Shown: one piece after another, positions 22,800-34,844 of the stretch | Numbering within the stretch: the stretch's first letter is position 1 | Layout of the letters: each line of letters begins with the position of its first letter | Origin: Symsagittifera roscoffensis | Lineage: Eukaryota; Xenacoelomorpha; Acoela; Convolutidae | Assembly: GCF_963678635.1 (NCBI RefSeq) | Contig: NC_087066.1 | Coordinates: forward strand, 14,120,517-14,184,516 | Direction: 5' to 3' | Length of the DNA stretch: 64,000 nucleotides | The notes under the pieces: generated by a model | The model's input: the letters and a program-made list of their open reading frames with translations, nothing else | Told to the model about the DNA's origin: nothing | The model's database searches: none | Program-made: the position numbers and the translations under genes

Positions 22800-23700
22800 T
22801 ACAAGTTTTTACAGGTGCATACAGATGTAAGACAGATATACACAGGGCTGAGAAACTAAAAATGTTTTGAAATGTATTTGATTGGAGCAATCAGATAGTG
22901 GTAGAATTGAGACATTCGATCAGAATGGCGTCCAAAATGCATGGCAGAATAGAAATTTTACGGGTAACTGTTGAGCGAGAAAATTGTTTGTTTGGAAGGA
23001 TTAACGGTGTTAACTGTTGAATTGGACAAATTGGGAAGGGTCAATTTGGATTTTACTACCCTTCCCGATCAACAACAAGGCATCTCTTCGACCGGATTCA
23101 AGAATCCGGAGGGGTCTTGGAATGAGACTTGAAACTCACTTTTAGCAACTTTTAGCTTCCTGGTATGTCCTGAATGGAATTGAATAACATCAAATCCGTG
23201 TTCAGATAATAGAAGCTAGGAGTTGAGGAAAAAATTGATCCATCTCCAATGGATATGATGATTTTTATCTACTGAACAAAAACAGGAGTGACCTTGAGGT
23301 CTGGGGATACTGAGACCCAGCCATGAGCTCACTATTTGCATGTAACTAAGTTAATTTGCGCGATCTGGCCCATAGCCTTAAACAGTACAACTTTGTCGAC
23401 CCGATCTTAATGGACCACACATTGAATTGGCTTTGGTAGAGACGATTAAAAGCATGAGAAGCTGTGTTTAGACCTAGCTTTATTTTCCGTTGGTATGTAC
23501 TTCCGGGCGAGTGTTACAAATCGTGGTAGAATTGTTATAAATTTTAAGTAGGATTGTGCTAAATTTCAGGTAAGAGTTGCTGGGGAAAGAAGAAATAATA
23601 ATTAATTGTAAGAGAAATAAAAGATAATAAAGAAAAGATACTTTTTTGTCTACTTTTTGATCGTTGTAATAGAGGTCTAGATTTTGATTTTGCTTCCAGT
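22800..23700. other. spacer with dispersed repeat (unit 1)
   Basis: 22,800-23,160 is non-coding and contains an AATCCGGAGGGGTCTTGG stretch like the TCCGGA minisatellite units. 23,160-23,520 is the dispersed repeat that also occurs inverted at 15,580-16,070. The rest is an A/T-rich leader directly before the FAM21-like fragment. Confidence 0.5.
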
Positions 23701-23705
23701 TGAAT

Positions 23706-24420
23706 ATGGCGAGTGATTCAAAGCCGTTTTGGAAGTATCCATGGGAACCTGAAGAAATTCTACAGAATAATGCAGTTTGGCGGGAGTTTCGCGGGAGATA
23801 AAGCAATGTCTCTCTATTTGGATAAATGTTCTACGGAGTTTACTACGAATGCGATCAAAACTCACGAAGGAATTGGCGAACTAAGTACACGAAGCTCCTT
23901 ACTAGCCACAAAGCTTGACAATGCGTTCAATGATTTTCAACTTCTATCAAATACACAGTTTCTTGAAAATAGAATAGAAGAAGAGCCATTGGAACTTATT
24001 GAAGCTCAACGCAAAAAGGAACTCAGAGAAGTTGAGGCTTCGAAGATTTTAACTAAAGAAGAAAGGAAAACCTTTTGAAAGAGACCTTCAAAAAATGTTT
24101 GCTTTCCTCGCTGCGTATTTATCAACAAACCCAAACTATAGGTACTTCCAGAAATGAGAATATTGTCAATGAGTTAGAAGATTTCGATGATTGGCCTACC
24201 CTACCACATATCATAGGGAGTGACAACTATAAATTAAGTTCAACTGGAAGTGTCGTTTTCAATTTTCCCCCCAAGAAGAAAAAACCAGTCACTCATAATA
24301 ACCTCAGAAGTTTCTACAAATGGGTTTCACGAAGATCTGAGTCCTCAAGGTATGGAATGGCTTCCTTATGTAATCAAGTTTTGAAATCATTGCAGAGTCA
24401 TTTGTTGAGCGATGCTTGAG
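23706..24420 (+). pseudogene. FAM21/WASHC2-like N-terminal fragment (unit 1)
   Basis: The reading begins with an ATG at 23,706 (MASDSKPFWKYPWEPEEIL). This fits the Trp-rich PW..EEI start of FAM21, the WASH-complex subunit that recruits actin machinery to endosomes. After a one-base frame change near 23,780, the 23,713 frame gives LATKLDNAFNDFQLLSNTQF then LENR, a very close match to the conserved VFNDF-LMLSNTQFIENR motif of the family. It stops at 24,078. A second reading (24,075-24,419) includes DWPTLPHIIGS, comparable to the RPLPYLIGS motif. The C-terminal two thirds of FAM21 are absent. It is a gene fragment or retro-copy, not an intact gene. Confidence 0.7.
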
Positions 24421-24850
24421 TTTTACTTATTGAATGTCATTTTTTTTGCTTCTATGCTTTCGATAATCAAGGTTATGCACTAGGGTCATAGGCTTTTTCC
24501 TTAAATAAATTTGTTCACAGAATGTTTCTGCATGTTCCTCTTACATTGGTCTCGTGATAGCATTTTAGGTGGTAGACGAAGGGTCTTGCTTTTTTCCGAA
24601 ACTGTTTCAGTTGATTTTCAACGCGTTAGCTGTCATCTCTAATTCTATGGTTTTTTATTATTTTCCTACTGATGTTTGACCTTGATTTAACTTTTTTATG
24701 TTTATTTTTGAAAATCTTAAATTATTTTCTCGCAACCTGTTTGTATTAGAAAAGGTTTTTATATGGTTTTTTTAAAAATTATTTCATCTTTTTGGTTTTT
24801 TTCGCATTTGATGCTTTATGTGGTTTTTCCTCGATAAGCCTATTTCTAAA
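24420..24850. other. A/T-rich spacer (unit 1)
   Basis: T-rich DNA between the FAM21-like fragment and LINE copy b. Nothing else was recognised. Confidence 0.5.
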
Positions 24851-24851
24851 T

Positions 24852-26204
24852 TGCAGGAGTTTAAACAAAAAATTGATCTAGTCTACAGAAACTAGTAAAT
24901 ACATGTGGATTAAACACAATTTCTGCGATATGTTTTCTCTGAGACTCCAATGATAAAACTTATGGACACTAGATAGTGATCATTTTGTCGCCTTTCGATG
25001 TAATAGATCAGTAGTCGCCAGCGCAAAAACAAAAGGAGGGGCGTTATGGTACTCATTTAACAATCTTAAACGCTAAACTACGCACAGATTTAAGCATTTT
25101 TCATCAAAAACATGACAGCATCTTGGCAGAATTTAAAACATCAAAGAACAAAACTAAAATGTCAACACTATTAATTTCGTATAACCGATATAAATCTAAC
25201 ATAACAGAGTTTGTCGAAGAACCTGCTGTATCAGTTGACTTCGTACAAAGCTATTATTCAAATACATTTCACATGGGCGTTTACAACATTATTTATTGAA
25301 ATACTGAAGAAAAAGAATCCTTGTATACAGTTTTAGCGCCCTATAATTTAGAATTTGTCAATAAATCAACACCAATGCATTCACTAACACTGATTGACTA
25401 TATTATTACAGATTTAAACTCAACCAAATCGGAGAACAAAACTTTGAAATTCTTTCCACCAATTATAACTGACCACTTAGCTGCTATTTCGACGTCTGAA
25501 TTGAAATAATTGATAAAACTATGCCGTTTAAAGCACTATCTACGGAAGATCAAAATTTTCAGAAAAAAGATTTACAACTGCCCTAACAAGCATTAATTGG
25601 GAGTCTTTCCACAAGCAAAATAACTCTGAAAAAAATATTCAGTGTTTTAAATCCCAATGTAGTAAGCTGCCTGAAAATATGCGCAACCCCTAAAACAGTC
25701 TACATTCGTAATGACAAACCATAACTCAACCTCAAAGATGATAGTTTCATATCCAACTTATTCATTCCCTAAAACAACTGAGAGACATAAATTGATTATA
25801 ATAAACGACACAAGAAATTGAAAAAAATCAACTAACAAAATCACACTTCTGAAAATTTCGTTTGGTGAAGCAATAACAAACAACTTCAAAATAGCAAAAG
25901 TATTGAATTACAAGTTTTCTAGACTCGGATGTTTTTTGAGGAAAAATATACTAACAACGTTGTTGATTCGACCATCAAAAACACAAGGACCAAAGAGGAA
26001 CGCAAATAAAATTTTGTTTCCGGTTTGTAAGTGAAATTGAGTGTAACAAAGAAAGGATAGATTTGAACGCAAATAAACCACCTGGACCTTCTGATCTCTC
26101 AGCTTGGGCTCTGAAAGATGGATGCAATGAAATATATCCACACCTTACATTTCTTATAAATGATTTTGTTAAATATCAATTTGTTCCAACTAGACTCAAA
26201 AAGT
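24852..26204 (+). pseudogene. LINE ORF2 remnant, copy b1 (truncated)
   Basis: Starts at TTGCAGGAGTTTAAAC and repeats the endonuclease region of copy a1 with substitutions. TLIDYIITDLNS at 25,390 is followed by PPIITDHLAAIS. It continues into the RT motif NKPPGPSDLSAWALKDG near 26,070 and stops abruptly at CTCAAAAAG (26,204), before the YADD box, where the next tandem unit begins. It is older or differently diverged from copy a and shares stops with b2. Confidence 0.8.
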
Positions 26205-26260
26205 CCACATAAACCAAAAGGCCACATAAACAGGCCACATAAAAAGGCCACATAAACCAA
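26205..26260. repeat. short GGCCACATAAA repeats at the unit junction
   Basis: Four close copies of CCACATAAA, separated by CCAAAAGG, CAGG and AAAGG, fill the boundary between unit 1 and unit 2. A single copy (CGGCCACATAAACC) stands at the left end of unit 1 near 19,013. The motif was multiplied during formation of the tandem duplication, as by replication slippage or template switching. Confidence 0.9.
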
Positions 26261-29120
26261 ATCCAGGTCCAATTGTAAAATTTAATGACATATCGGAGAA
26301 ACTAAACGATTACAAAAAACACGTAAAATTCTACTTCTAAACTGCAGGAGTTCAAACAAAAAATTGATCTAGTCTAAAGAAACTAGTAAATACATGTGGA
26401 TTAAACACAATTTATGCGATATGTTTTTCTCTGAGACTCCAATGATAAAACTTATAGACACTAGATAGTGATCATTTTGTCGCCTTCCGATGTGATAGAT
26501 CAGCAGTCGCCAGCAAAAATTAAAAGGAGGGGCGTCATGTTACTCATTTACAAAATTTTAAAACCTAAACTACGCACAGATTTAAGCATTTTTCATCAAA
26601 AACATGACAGGATCGGGGTAGAATTTAAAACATCAAAGAACAAAACTGAAATATCAACACAATTGAAAATTTCCTATAATCGATATAAATCTAACAAAAC
26701 AGAGTTTGTCGAAAAACTTGCTCTATCAGTTGACTTCGCACAAAGCCATTATTCAAATATAGTTCATATGGGCGACTACAAAATTATCTATTAAAAAACT
26801 GAAGAAAAAGAATCCTATCATAAAATTTTAGCGCTATAATTTAGAATTTGTCAAAAAATCAACACCAATGCATTCAATAACACTGATTGATTATATTATT
26901 ACAGATTTAAACTCAAACAAATTGAAGAACAAAATTTTAAAATTCATTCCACCAATTATAACAGACCCCTTAGCTGCATTTTTGATATCTGAAAAAAAAA
27001 CTAATTGATAAAACTTAAACGCACAATCTACGCAAGATCAAAATTTTTAGAAAAAAGATTTACAAATGCCCTAACAAGCATTAATTGGGAGTCTTTTCAC
27101 AAACAAAATAACTCTGAAAAAAATTCAATGTTTCAAATACCAATGTAGTAAGCTGCCTGAAAATATGCGCAACCCCTAAAACAGTCTACATTCCTAATGA
27201 CAAACCATAACTCAACCTCAAAGATGATAGTTTCATATCCATTTTATTCATTCCCTAAAACAACTGAGAGACAGAAGTGGAATATAATAAACGACACAAG
27301 AAACTGAAAAAAATCAGTTAACAAAATCACACTTCTGAAATATTCGTTTGGTGAAGCAATAACAAACAACTTCAAAATAGCAAAAGTATTGAATTACAAG
27401 TTTTCTAGACTCGGATGTTTTTTGAGGAAAAATATACTAACAACGTTGTTGATTCGACCATCAAAAACACAAGGACCAAAGAGGAACGCAAACAAAATTT
27501 TGTTTCCGGTTTGTAAGTGAAATTGAGTGTAACAAAGAAAGGATAGATTTGAACGCAAATAAACCACCTGGACCTTCTGATCTCTCAGCTTGGGCTCTGA
27601 AAGATGGATGCAATGAAATATATCCACACCTTACATTTCTTATAAATGATTTTGTTAAATATCAATTTGTTCCAACTAGACTCAAAAAGCGATTGTTACC
27701 CCAATATCCAAAAAATGTGACCCAGAAAAAGCAAAAAACTAAAGACCAACTTCCATCCCAGATGCACTTTCAAAAATTTTTGAGAAATTATAGTACAAAC
27801 AAATCAAGGATTACTTTTTATCTAATAACCTGTTCTGTTCAGCAACACCCAATTTCGGTTTTAGAGCCTCATATTCAACGATGGACGCAATCCTTTATTG
27901 CACTGAATTCTTATTAGACCTATCAAAAGTTTTCGATTCTATCAACCAGGAACATTTAAAGACTAAATTGAATGATTTGGAATTCTGTAGGTCAACAATT
28001 GTAATGATTCATAAATTTAAAATTTATAAATAATAGACAACAGAATACTGTAGTAAATAATACTGAATCCAGTTGCATCTATCCTCACCAGGCGTACCTC
28101 CAGGTACAATTTAGGCACCACTAATTTTCAACCTATACAAAATTGACTTGAACAAAAACTTAACCGAAACTTGCAAAGTGGTTCAATATGCAGATGATAC
28201 ACTTCTATTTTGTGATGATAATTACATCAAAAAAAATGCTCTACAACTATTGCAAAATTTTGCAAAAAAATAGTCTCTGTACTTCACAAAACAATCTTTA
28301 GAACCAAAACAAAGAAAACTGAGTTGATATTGTATAGCAAAAAACATCAAGGCATAAACCACAAATCAAAAATCAGTATAATGTTAGATGATACGAAAAA
28401 AAAGCCTAAAGTTAAATTTTCGGGGATAATTCCAGATCAATTTCTAACCTTTCACGTAGAAGTTAAAATTATATTCTGAAAATTGGCTCGCTGGATCAAA
28501 ACAATAAAATCGATGAAAAAACAACTGACAATCGAAAACCGATTAATTTTAATGAATAGTTTAGTCATAATCCATCTGCACTACCCAGCAACCTTATAAG
28601 GCAGTAAAACATCCAATCTAATAATATTGCTTGAAAAACAACTGAGTTGGGCAATAAAGACCTGCTGTGACAGAAAAAAAATTGGTTCTTCATCCGATCC
28701 TAAGCTGGTATACAAGGTGTTTCCGGTTTCCTTACTTCTCTATTGGAAAATAAATTGTCATCTTTAAAAAAATAAACATAAACTACTACACGCATACACA
28801 AAAATCAATAACGTGAACAACACAATTGATGAGAACAAAGGAACTAAAAAAATTACACTTTCGAGCAAGATTCAGTAGTCATTATATCGAAAATTGTTTT
28901 TTTTTTCTTCAGAAAGTCAGTTCATATTTGGAACCAAACTCAAAATACAAATTCAAAAATGAACAGCGGCAATTTAACATAAGGAAATAAAAAATTTTAA
29001 GGAATATTTTTAATCCATTTTTCGTAAAGATCCTTCTATGGCAACCTATAGAAAAACAACATGGATACAATTTAGATTCATTTTATGCTGAAATTCTAGC
29101 CATTTTTTTGTATTATTTTG
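26248..29120 (+). pseudogene. LINE ORF2 remnant, copy a2
   Basis: Duplicate of a1: endonuclease motifs at 26,468-26,900, NKPPGPSDLSAWALKDG at 27,556, and YADD at 28,187-28,198. It shares all main stops and the approximately 40-bp RT deletion of a1, so the copy was already dead when the unit was duplicated. Confidence 0.85.
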
Positions 29121-29229
29121 TAATTAAATCTATCAACGACAAAAGTTTTGTGACTTGCACTTGATTCCTGAAATAACTAAAATTTTGCAATTAAAGTGCT
29201 CATTTTTTTGAATCATAAAGTGCGGTTTA

Positions 29230-30010
29230 GATTGGTTTCGAGGGTTAGATTGTAAGGTTGATAAATTTAATTTCTAAAACTTTTTTGTAGAAATGAGGTA
29301 CCTTTTTAGTCAATAATGTGTATTTTATCCCATTCAATAAGGCTCCAATTCTCATTTTGCTGAAAAAATTTAATGAAAATGCATTTTTTTTGATAGTGTC
29401 TTTTCCAAACTTGTCACACAAGGCATCACAAATTTTGTTAGTCAAAATTTAGCATCCTTGGTATTTAAGACTGGTGTAATTTCCGTCCATATTATCTTTT
29501 CTGGTTCAAATGAAGTCTTTATAGGTTTTACAAGCTCTTACGAGTTTTGAGTAAAAGTCATATAGATTTTTAAATTCCGTCTGTAGCACATCACTTGTTC
29601 AGTTTTGGATTTAGCGCGTTTGCGATTTTGGTGCTCATATTTTTTCAGCTCATGGATTTTTTCTATTCTTTCTGAGGTTGTACTATTTTTGTATCAATGA
29701 ATATTTGTATCGATTGGTAAAGTCTTAAAACTGATGCGTGCAATTATGCTGGAGCATATATTAAATTTTAGGTGTCGTCAAAGTTTGAATGTTTCGAACT
29801 CAGATATTCTTGATGGTCAAGTTTTGGCGGAAAAATTTGATATTGTCGATGTTGCCTCACACATTTCTTTTTGTCTAGTCCCGTTGCAGTTGTTGATGAA
29901 TTCCATTTTTTCCTGTAAGTTTTTTTTGCACATATAATTCGGAATACTGCATAATGTTGCTTTATTACAATTGTCGATTTCCTCAAATGTAAGTTTCTTC
30001 AAATTTTCAT
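29230..30010 (-). pseudogene. unrecognised eroded coding segment (unit 2)
   Basis: Duplicate of 22,000-22,790. The minus-strand readings 30,002-29,817 and 29,986-29,768 are identical in sequence to those of unit 1. A further reading at 29,445-29,245 (FGKDTIKKNAFSLNFFSKM) is open in this copy only. Confidence 0.3.
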
Positions 30011-30369
30011 TCCTTTTCGATAAATTTTGTACAAGTTTTTACAGGTGCATACAGATGTAAGACAGATATACACAGGGCTGAGAAACTAAAAATGTTTTGA
30101 AATGTATTTGATTGGAGCAATCAGATAGTGGTAGAATTGAGACATTCGATCAGAATGGCGTCCAAAATGCATGGCAGAATAGAAATTTTACGGGTAACTG
30201 TTGAGCGAGAAAATTGTTTGTTTGGAAGGATTAACGGTGTTAACTGTTGAATTGGACAAATTGGGAAGGGTCAATTTGGATTTTACTACCCTTCCCGATC
30301 AACAACAAGGCATCTCTTCGACCGGATTCAAGAATCCGGAGGGGTCTTGGAATGAGACTTGAAACTCAC

Positions 30370-30730
30370 TTTTAGCAACTTTTAGCTTCCTGTATGTCCT
30401 GAATGGAATTGAATAACATCAAATCCGTGTTCAGATAATAGAAGCTAGGAGTTGAGGGAAAGAATTGATCCATCTCCAATGGATATGATGATTTTTATCT
30501 ACTGAACAAAAACAGGATACTGAGACCCAGCCATGAGCTCACTATTTGCATGTAACTAAGTTAATTTGCGCGATCTGGCCCATAGCCTTAAACAGTACAA
30601 CTTTGTCGACCCGATCTTAATGAACCACACATTGAATTGGCTTTGGTAGAGACGATTAAAAGCATGAGAAGCTGTGTTTAGACCTAGCTTTATTTTCCGT
30701 TGGTATGTACTTCCGGGCGAGTGTTACAAA
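30370..30730 (+). repeat. dispersed repeat (unit 2)
   Basis: Duplicate of 23,160-23,520, with a deletion of about 20 bp near 30,515 (AACAGGATACTGAG in place of AACAGGAGTGACC...GATACTGAG). Inverted relative at 15,580-16,070. Confidence 0.8.
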
Positions 30731-30915
30731 TCGTGGTAGAATTGTTGTAAATTTTAAGTAGGATTGTGCTAAATTTCAGGTAAGAGTTGCTGGGGAAAGA
30801 AGAAATAATAATTAATTGTAAGAGAAATAAAAGATAATAAAGAAAAGATACTTTTTTGTCTACTTTTTGATCGTTGTAATAGAGGTCTAGATTTTGATTT
30901 TGCTTCCAGTTGAAT

Positions 30916-31625
30916 ATGGCGAGTGATTCAAAGCCGTTTTGGAAGTATCCATGGGAACCTGAAGAAATTCTACAGAATAATGCAGTTTGGCGGGAGTTTC
31001 GCGGGAGATAAAGCAATGTCTCTCTATTTGGATAAATGTTCTACGGAGTTTACTACGAATGCGATCAAAACTCACGAAGGAATTGGCGAACTAAGTACAC
31101 GAAGCTCCTTACTAGCCACAAAGCTTGACAATGCGTTCAATGATTTTCAACTTCTATCAAATACACAGTTTCTTGAAAATAGAATAGAAGAAGAGCCATT
31201 GGAACTTATTGAAGCTCAACGCAAAAAGGAACTCAGAGAAGTTGAGGCTTCGAAGATTTTAACTAAAGAAGAAAGGAAAACCTTTTGAAAGAGACCTTCA
31301 AAAAATGTTGCTTTCCTCGCTGCGTATTTATCAACAAACCCAAACTATAGGTACTTCCAGAAATGAGAATATTGTCAATGAGTTAGAAGATTTCGATGAT
31401 TGGCCTACCCTACCACATATCATAGGGAGTGACAACTATAAATTAAGTTCAACTGGAAGTGTCATTTTCAATTTTCCCCCCAAGAAGAAAAAACCAGTCA
31501 CTCATAATACCTCAGAAGTTTCTACAAATGGGTTTCACGAAGATCTGAGTCCTCAAGGTATGGAATGGCTTCCTTATGTAATCAATTTTTGAAATCATTG
31601 CAGAGTCATTTGTTGAGCGATGCTT
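30916..31625 (+). pseudogene. FAM21/WASHC2-like N-terminal fragment (unit 2)
   Basis: Duplicate of 23,706-24,420 with the same frame break and the same stop after ERKTF at 31,288, so both lesions came before the duplication. One base is missing relative to unit 1 near 31,308, and another change near 31,507 gives a different C-terminal frame. The diagnostic FNDFQLLSNTQF motif is unchanged. Confidence 0.7.
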
Positions 31626-32057
31626 GAGTTTTACTTATTGAATGTCATTTTTTTTGCTTCTATGCTTTCGATAATCAAGGTTATGCAACAGGGTCATAGG
31701 CTTTTTCCTTAAATAAATTTGTTCACAGAATGTTTCTGCATGTTCCTCTTACATTGGTCTCGTGATAGCATTTTAGGTGGTAGACGAAGGGTCTTGCTTT
31801 TTTCCGAAACTGTTTCAGTTGATTTTCAACGCATTAGCTGTCGTCTCTAATTCTATGGTTTTTTATTATTTTCCTACTGATGTTTGACCTTGATTTAACT
31901 TTTTTATGTTTATTTTTGAAAATCTTAAATTATTTTCTCGGAACCTGTTTGTATTAGAAAAGATTTATATGGTTTTTTTAAAAATTATTTCATCTTTTTG
32001 GTTTTTTTCGCATTTGAAGCTTTATGTGGTTTTTCCTCGATAAGCCTATTTCTAAAT
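31626..32057. other. A/T-rich spacer (unit 2)
   Basis: Counterpart of 24,420-24,850. T-rich, nothing recognised. Confidence 0.5.
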
Positions 32058-34189
32058 TGCAGGAGTTTAAACAAAAAATTGATCTAGTTTACAGAAACTA
32101 GTAAATACATGTGGATTAAACACAATTTCTGCGATATGTTTTCTCTGAGACTCCAATGATAAAACTTATGGACACTAGATAGTGATCATTTTGTCGCCTT
32201 TCGATGTAATAGATCAGTAGTCGCCAGCGCAAAAACAAAAGGAGGGGCGTTATGGTACTCATTTAACAATCTTAAACGCTAAACTACGCACAGATTTAAG
32301 CATTTTTCATCAAAAACATGACAGCATCTTGGCAGAATTTAAAACATCAAAGAACAAAACTAAAATGTCAACACTATTAATTTCGTATAACCGATATAAA
32401 TCTAACATAACAGAGTTTGTCGAAGAACCTGCTGTATCAGTTGACTTCGTACAAAGCTATTATTCAAATACATTTCACATGGGCGTTTACAACATTATTT
32501 ATTGAAATACTGAAGAAAAAGAATCCTTGTATACAGTTTTAGCGCCCTATAATTTAGAATTTGTCAATAAATCAACACCAATGCATTCGCTAACACTGAT
32601 TGACTATATTATTACAGATTTAAACTCAACCAAATCGGAGAACAAAACTTTGAAATTCTTTCCACCAATTATAACTGACCACTTAGCTGCTATTTCGACG
32701 TCTGAATTGAAATAATTGATAAAACTATGCCGTTTAAAGCACTATCTACGGAAGATCAAAATTTTCAGAAAAAAGATTTACAACTGCCCTAACAAGCATT
32801 AATTGGGAGTCTTTCCACAAGCAAAATAACTCTGAAAAAAATATTCAGTGTTTTAAATCCCAATGTAGTAAGCTGCCTGAAAATATGCGCAACCCCTAAA
32901 ACAGTCTACATTCGTAATGACAAACCATAACTCAACCTCAAAGATGATAGTTTCATATCCAACTTATTCATTCCCTAAAACAACTGAGAGACATAAATTG
33001 ATTATAATAAACGACACAAGAAATTGAAAAAAATCAACTAACAAAATCACACTTCTGAAAATTTCGTTTGGTGAAGCAATAACAAACAACTTCAAAATAG
33101 CAAAAGTATTGAATTACAAGTTTTCTAGACTCGGATGTTTTTTGAGGAAAAATATACTAACAACGTTGTTGATTCGACCATCAAAAACACAAGGACCAAA
33201 GAGGAGCGCAAATAAAATTTTGTTTCCGGTTTGTAAGTGAAATTGAGTGTAGCAAAGAAAGGATAGATTTGAACGCAAATAAACCACCTGGACCTTCTGA
33301 TCTCTCAGCTTGGGCTCTGAAAGATGGATGCAATGAAATATATCCACACCTTACATTTCTTATAAATGATTTTGTTAAATATCAATTTGTTCCAACTAGA
33401 CTCAAAAAGCGATTGTTACCCCAATATCCAAAAAATATGACCCAGAAAAAGCGAAAAACTAAAGACCAACTTCCATCCCAGATGCGCTCTCAAAAACTTT
33501 TGAGAAATTATAGTACAAAAAATCAAGGATTACTTTTTATCTAATAACCTGTTCTGTTCAGCAACACCCAATTTCGGTTTTAGAGCCTCATATTCAACGA
33601 TGGACGCAATCCTTTATTGCACTGAATTCTTCCGCAAATCAGTGAATGAAAACAAATACGATGCCGGAATTTTATTAGACCTATCAAAATTTTTCGATTC
33701 TATCAACCAGGAACATTTAAAGACTAAATTGAATGATTTGGATTGGAATTCTGTAGGTCAACAATTGTAATGGTTCATAAATTTAAAGTTTATAAATAAT
33801 AGACAACAGAATACTGTAGTAAATAACACTGAATCCAGTTGCATCTATCCTCACCAGGGCGTACCTCCAGGTACAATTTAGGCACCACTAATTTTCAACC
33901 TATACAAAACTGACTTGAACAAAAACTTAACCGAAACTTGCAAAGTGGTTCAATATGCAGATGATACACTTCTATTTTGTGATGATAATTACATCAAAAA
34001 TGCTCTACAACTATTGCAAAATTTCTGCATGAATTAGTCTCTGTAGTTCACAAAACATTCTTTAGAATCAAAACAAAGAAAACTGAGTTGATATTGTATA
34101 GCAAAAAACATCAAGGCATAAACCATAAATCAAAAATCAGTATAATGTTAGATCATACGAAAAAAAATCCTAAAAATAAATTTTCGGGG
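32058..34189 (+). pseudogene. LINE ORF2 remnant, copy b2
   Basis: Continues past the point where b1 was cut. It has the endonuclease end (IDYIITDLNS, 32,600), NKPPGPSDLSAWALKDG at 33,276, an undeleted FFRKSVNENKYDAGILLDLS segment at about 33,630-33,685, and YADD at 33,954-33,965. It ends at AAATTTTCGGGG (34,189), where repeat R is joined. Frameshifts and stops are numerous. Confidence 0.85.
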
Positions 34190-34844
34190 CTGCAAACGTC
34201 TGTAAATGACCACTGGCACTGTATCTTGAGCAACACTCAACATTCTGGGGGATCACTGGCAGACGGCGACACGCGATGAGGACATCGATCTTGAGTCCGG
34301 GCAGTATGTGCCAGTCGGTCATATTTTGAAATTTGACCTTGAGTAACGCAAGAAACATGATTTTGGGGTGAAATGGAATTTTTCAAAAATTCGAAATGAG
34401 CATTTCATGCTCAATTTTTCGCGACAACTGAAAATATCAGAAAAATAATATCAGAAGAAAAGAACTACAATTGCGGGAAAGTAGTCGAAAAAACAGCGGA
34501 AAATTGCTATTCGCAATTTCCAGATATAAGATTATAGAGAGTAGAGCTGTCTCATTCTTAACAGAAGGCAGAGTGATCGCGAGTGGAGAAGAAAGCGAAT
34601 CAGTACTGGACCAGAGTGAACCTTCGGTGGAAAGGTGGACAACCGAAATCTCCCAATAGTCCAGCCCCAAAACTCATTTCTCAAGCTGAAATTTATTAAT
34701 TTAAAACTCCTCGAGTCAAACTTAATTCCCCAGTTACTCTAGAGTTACTTGTTATTTTAGTTACTCAAATTCTAGAGTGTGCCGGTATGTGAGTACCCAA
34801 TTTAAATTTCCAGAGTGTGTTTTATTTTGTTATGTTGAGGTATG
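33579..34844 (+). repeat. 1,266-bp tandem duplication, copy 1
   Basis: From TTTAGAGCCTCATATTC to TTATGTTGAGGTATG. It covers the RT palm of LINE b2 and the attached repeat R. The next copy starts at 34,845, offset exactly 1,266 bp at several checked points (33,581/34,847, 33,954/35,220, 34,088/35,354). Confidence 0.95.
34190..34700 (+). repeat. repeat R, copy 1
   Basis: Begins CTGCAAACGTCTGTAAATG right where the LINE sequence ends. Contains GGCAGACGGCGACACGCGATG and a 62-codon open segment (RVIASGEESESVLDQSE). The same sequence occurs at 35,456-35,965 and 59,632-60,069. It is GC-richer than the surrounding LINE. Its nature is unknown. It could be a short non-autonomous element or a retro-copied exon. 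Confidence 0.75.

Larger units (their letters stand above)
19016..26204 (+). repeat. 7.2-kb tandem unit 1
   Basis: The sequence from CCACATAAACCAAATCCAGG at 19,016 is repeated from 26,248, offset 7,232 bp, with very high identity. Later in the unit the offset drops to 7,230, 7,210 and 7,206 through small deletions. The unit holds LINE copy a, an unrecognised minus-strand open segment, a dispersed repeat, a FAM21-like fragment and the 5' part of LINE copy b. Unit 1 stops in LINE copy b at 26,204. Confidence 0.9.
26248..33410 (+). repeat. 7.2-kb tandem unit 2
   Basis: Second copy of unit 1. Readings at 26,468, 29,734, 30,923 and 32,527 are the counterparts of 19,236, 22,504, 23,713 and 25,321. 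Only scattered substitutions and small indels separate the units, for example a 17-20-bp deletion near 30,510 and a base missing near 31,305. After 33,410 this unit continues into further RT sequence that unit 1 lacks. Confidence 0.9.

Noticed and set aside
23480-23806. Minus-strand 108-codon reading, duplicated at 30,690
   Set aside because: It overlaps the FAM21-like fragment in antisense and is copied only with the tandem unit; no independent support.
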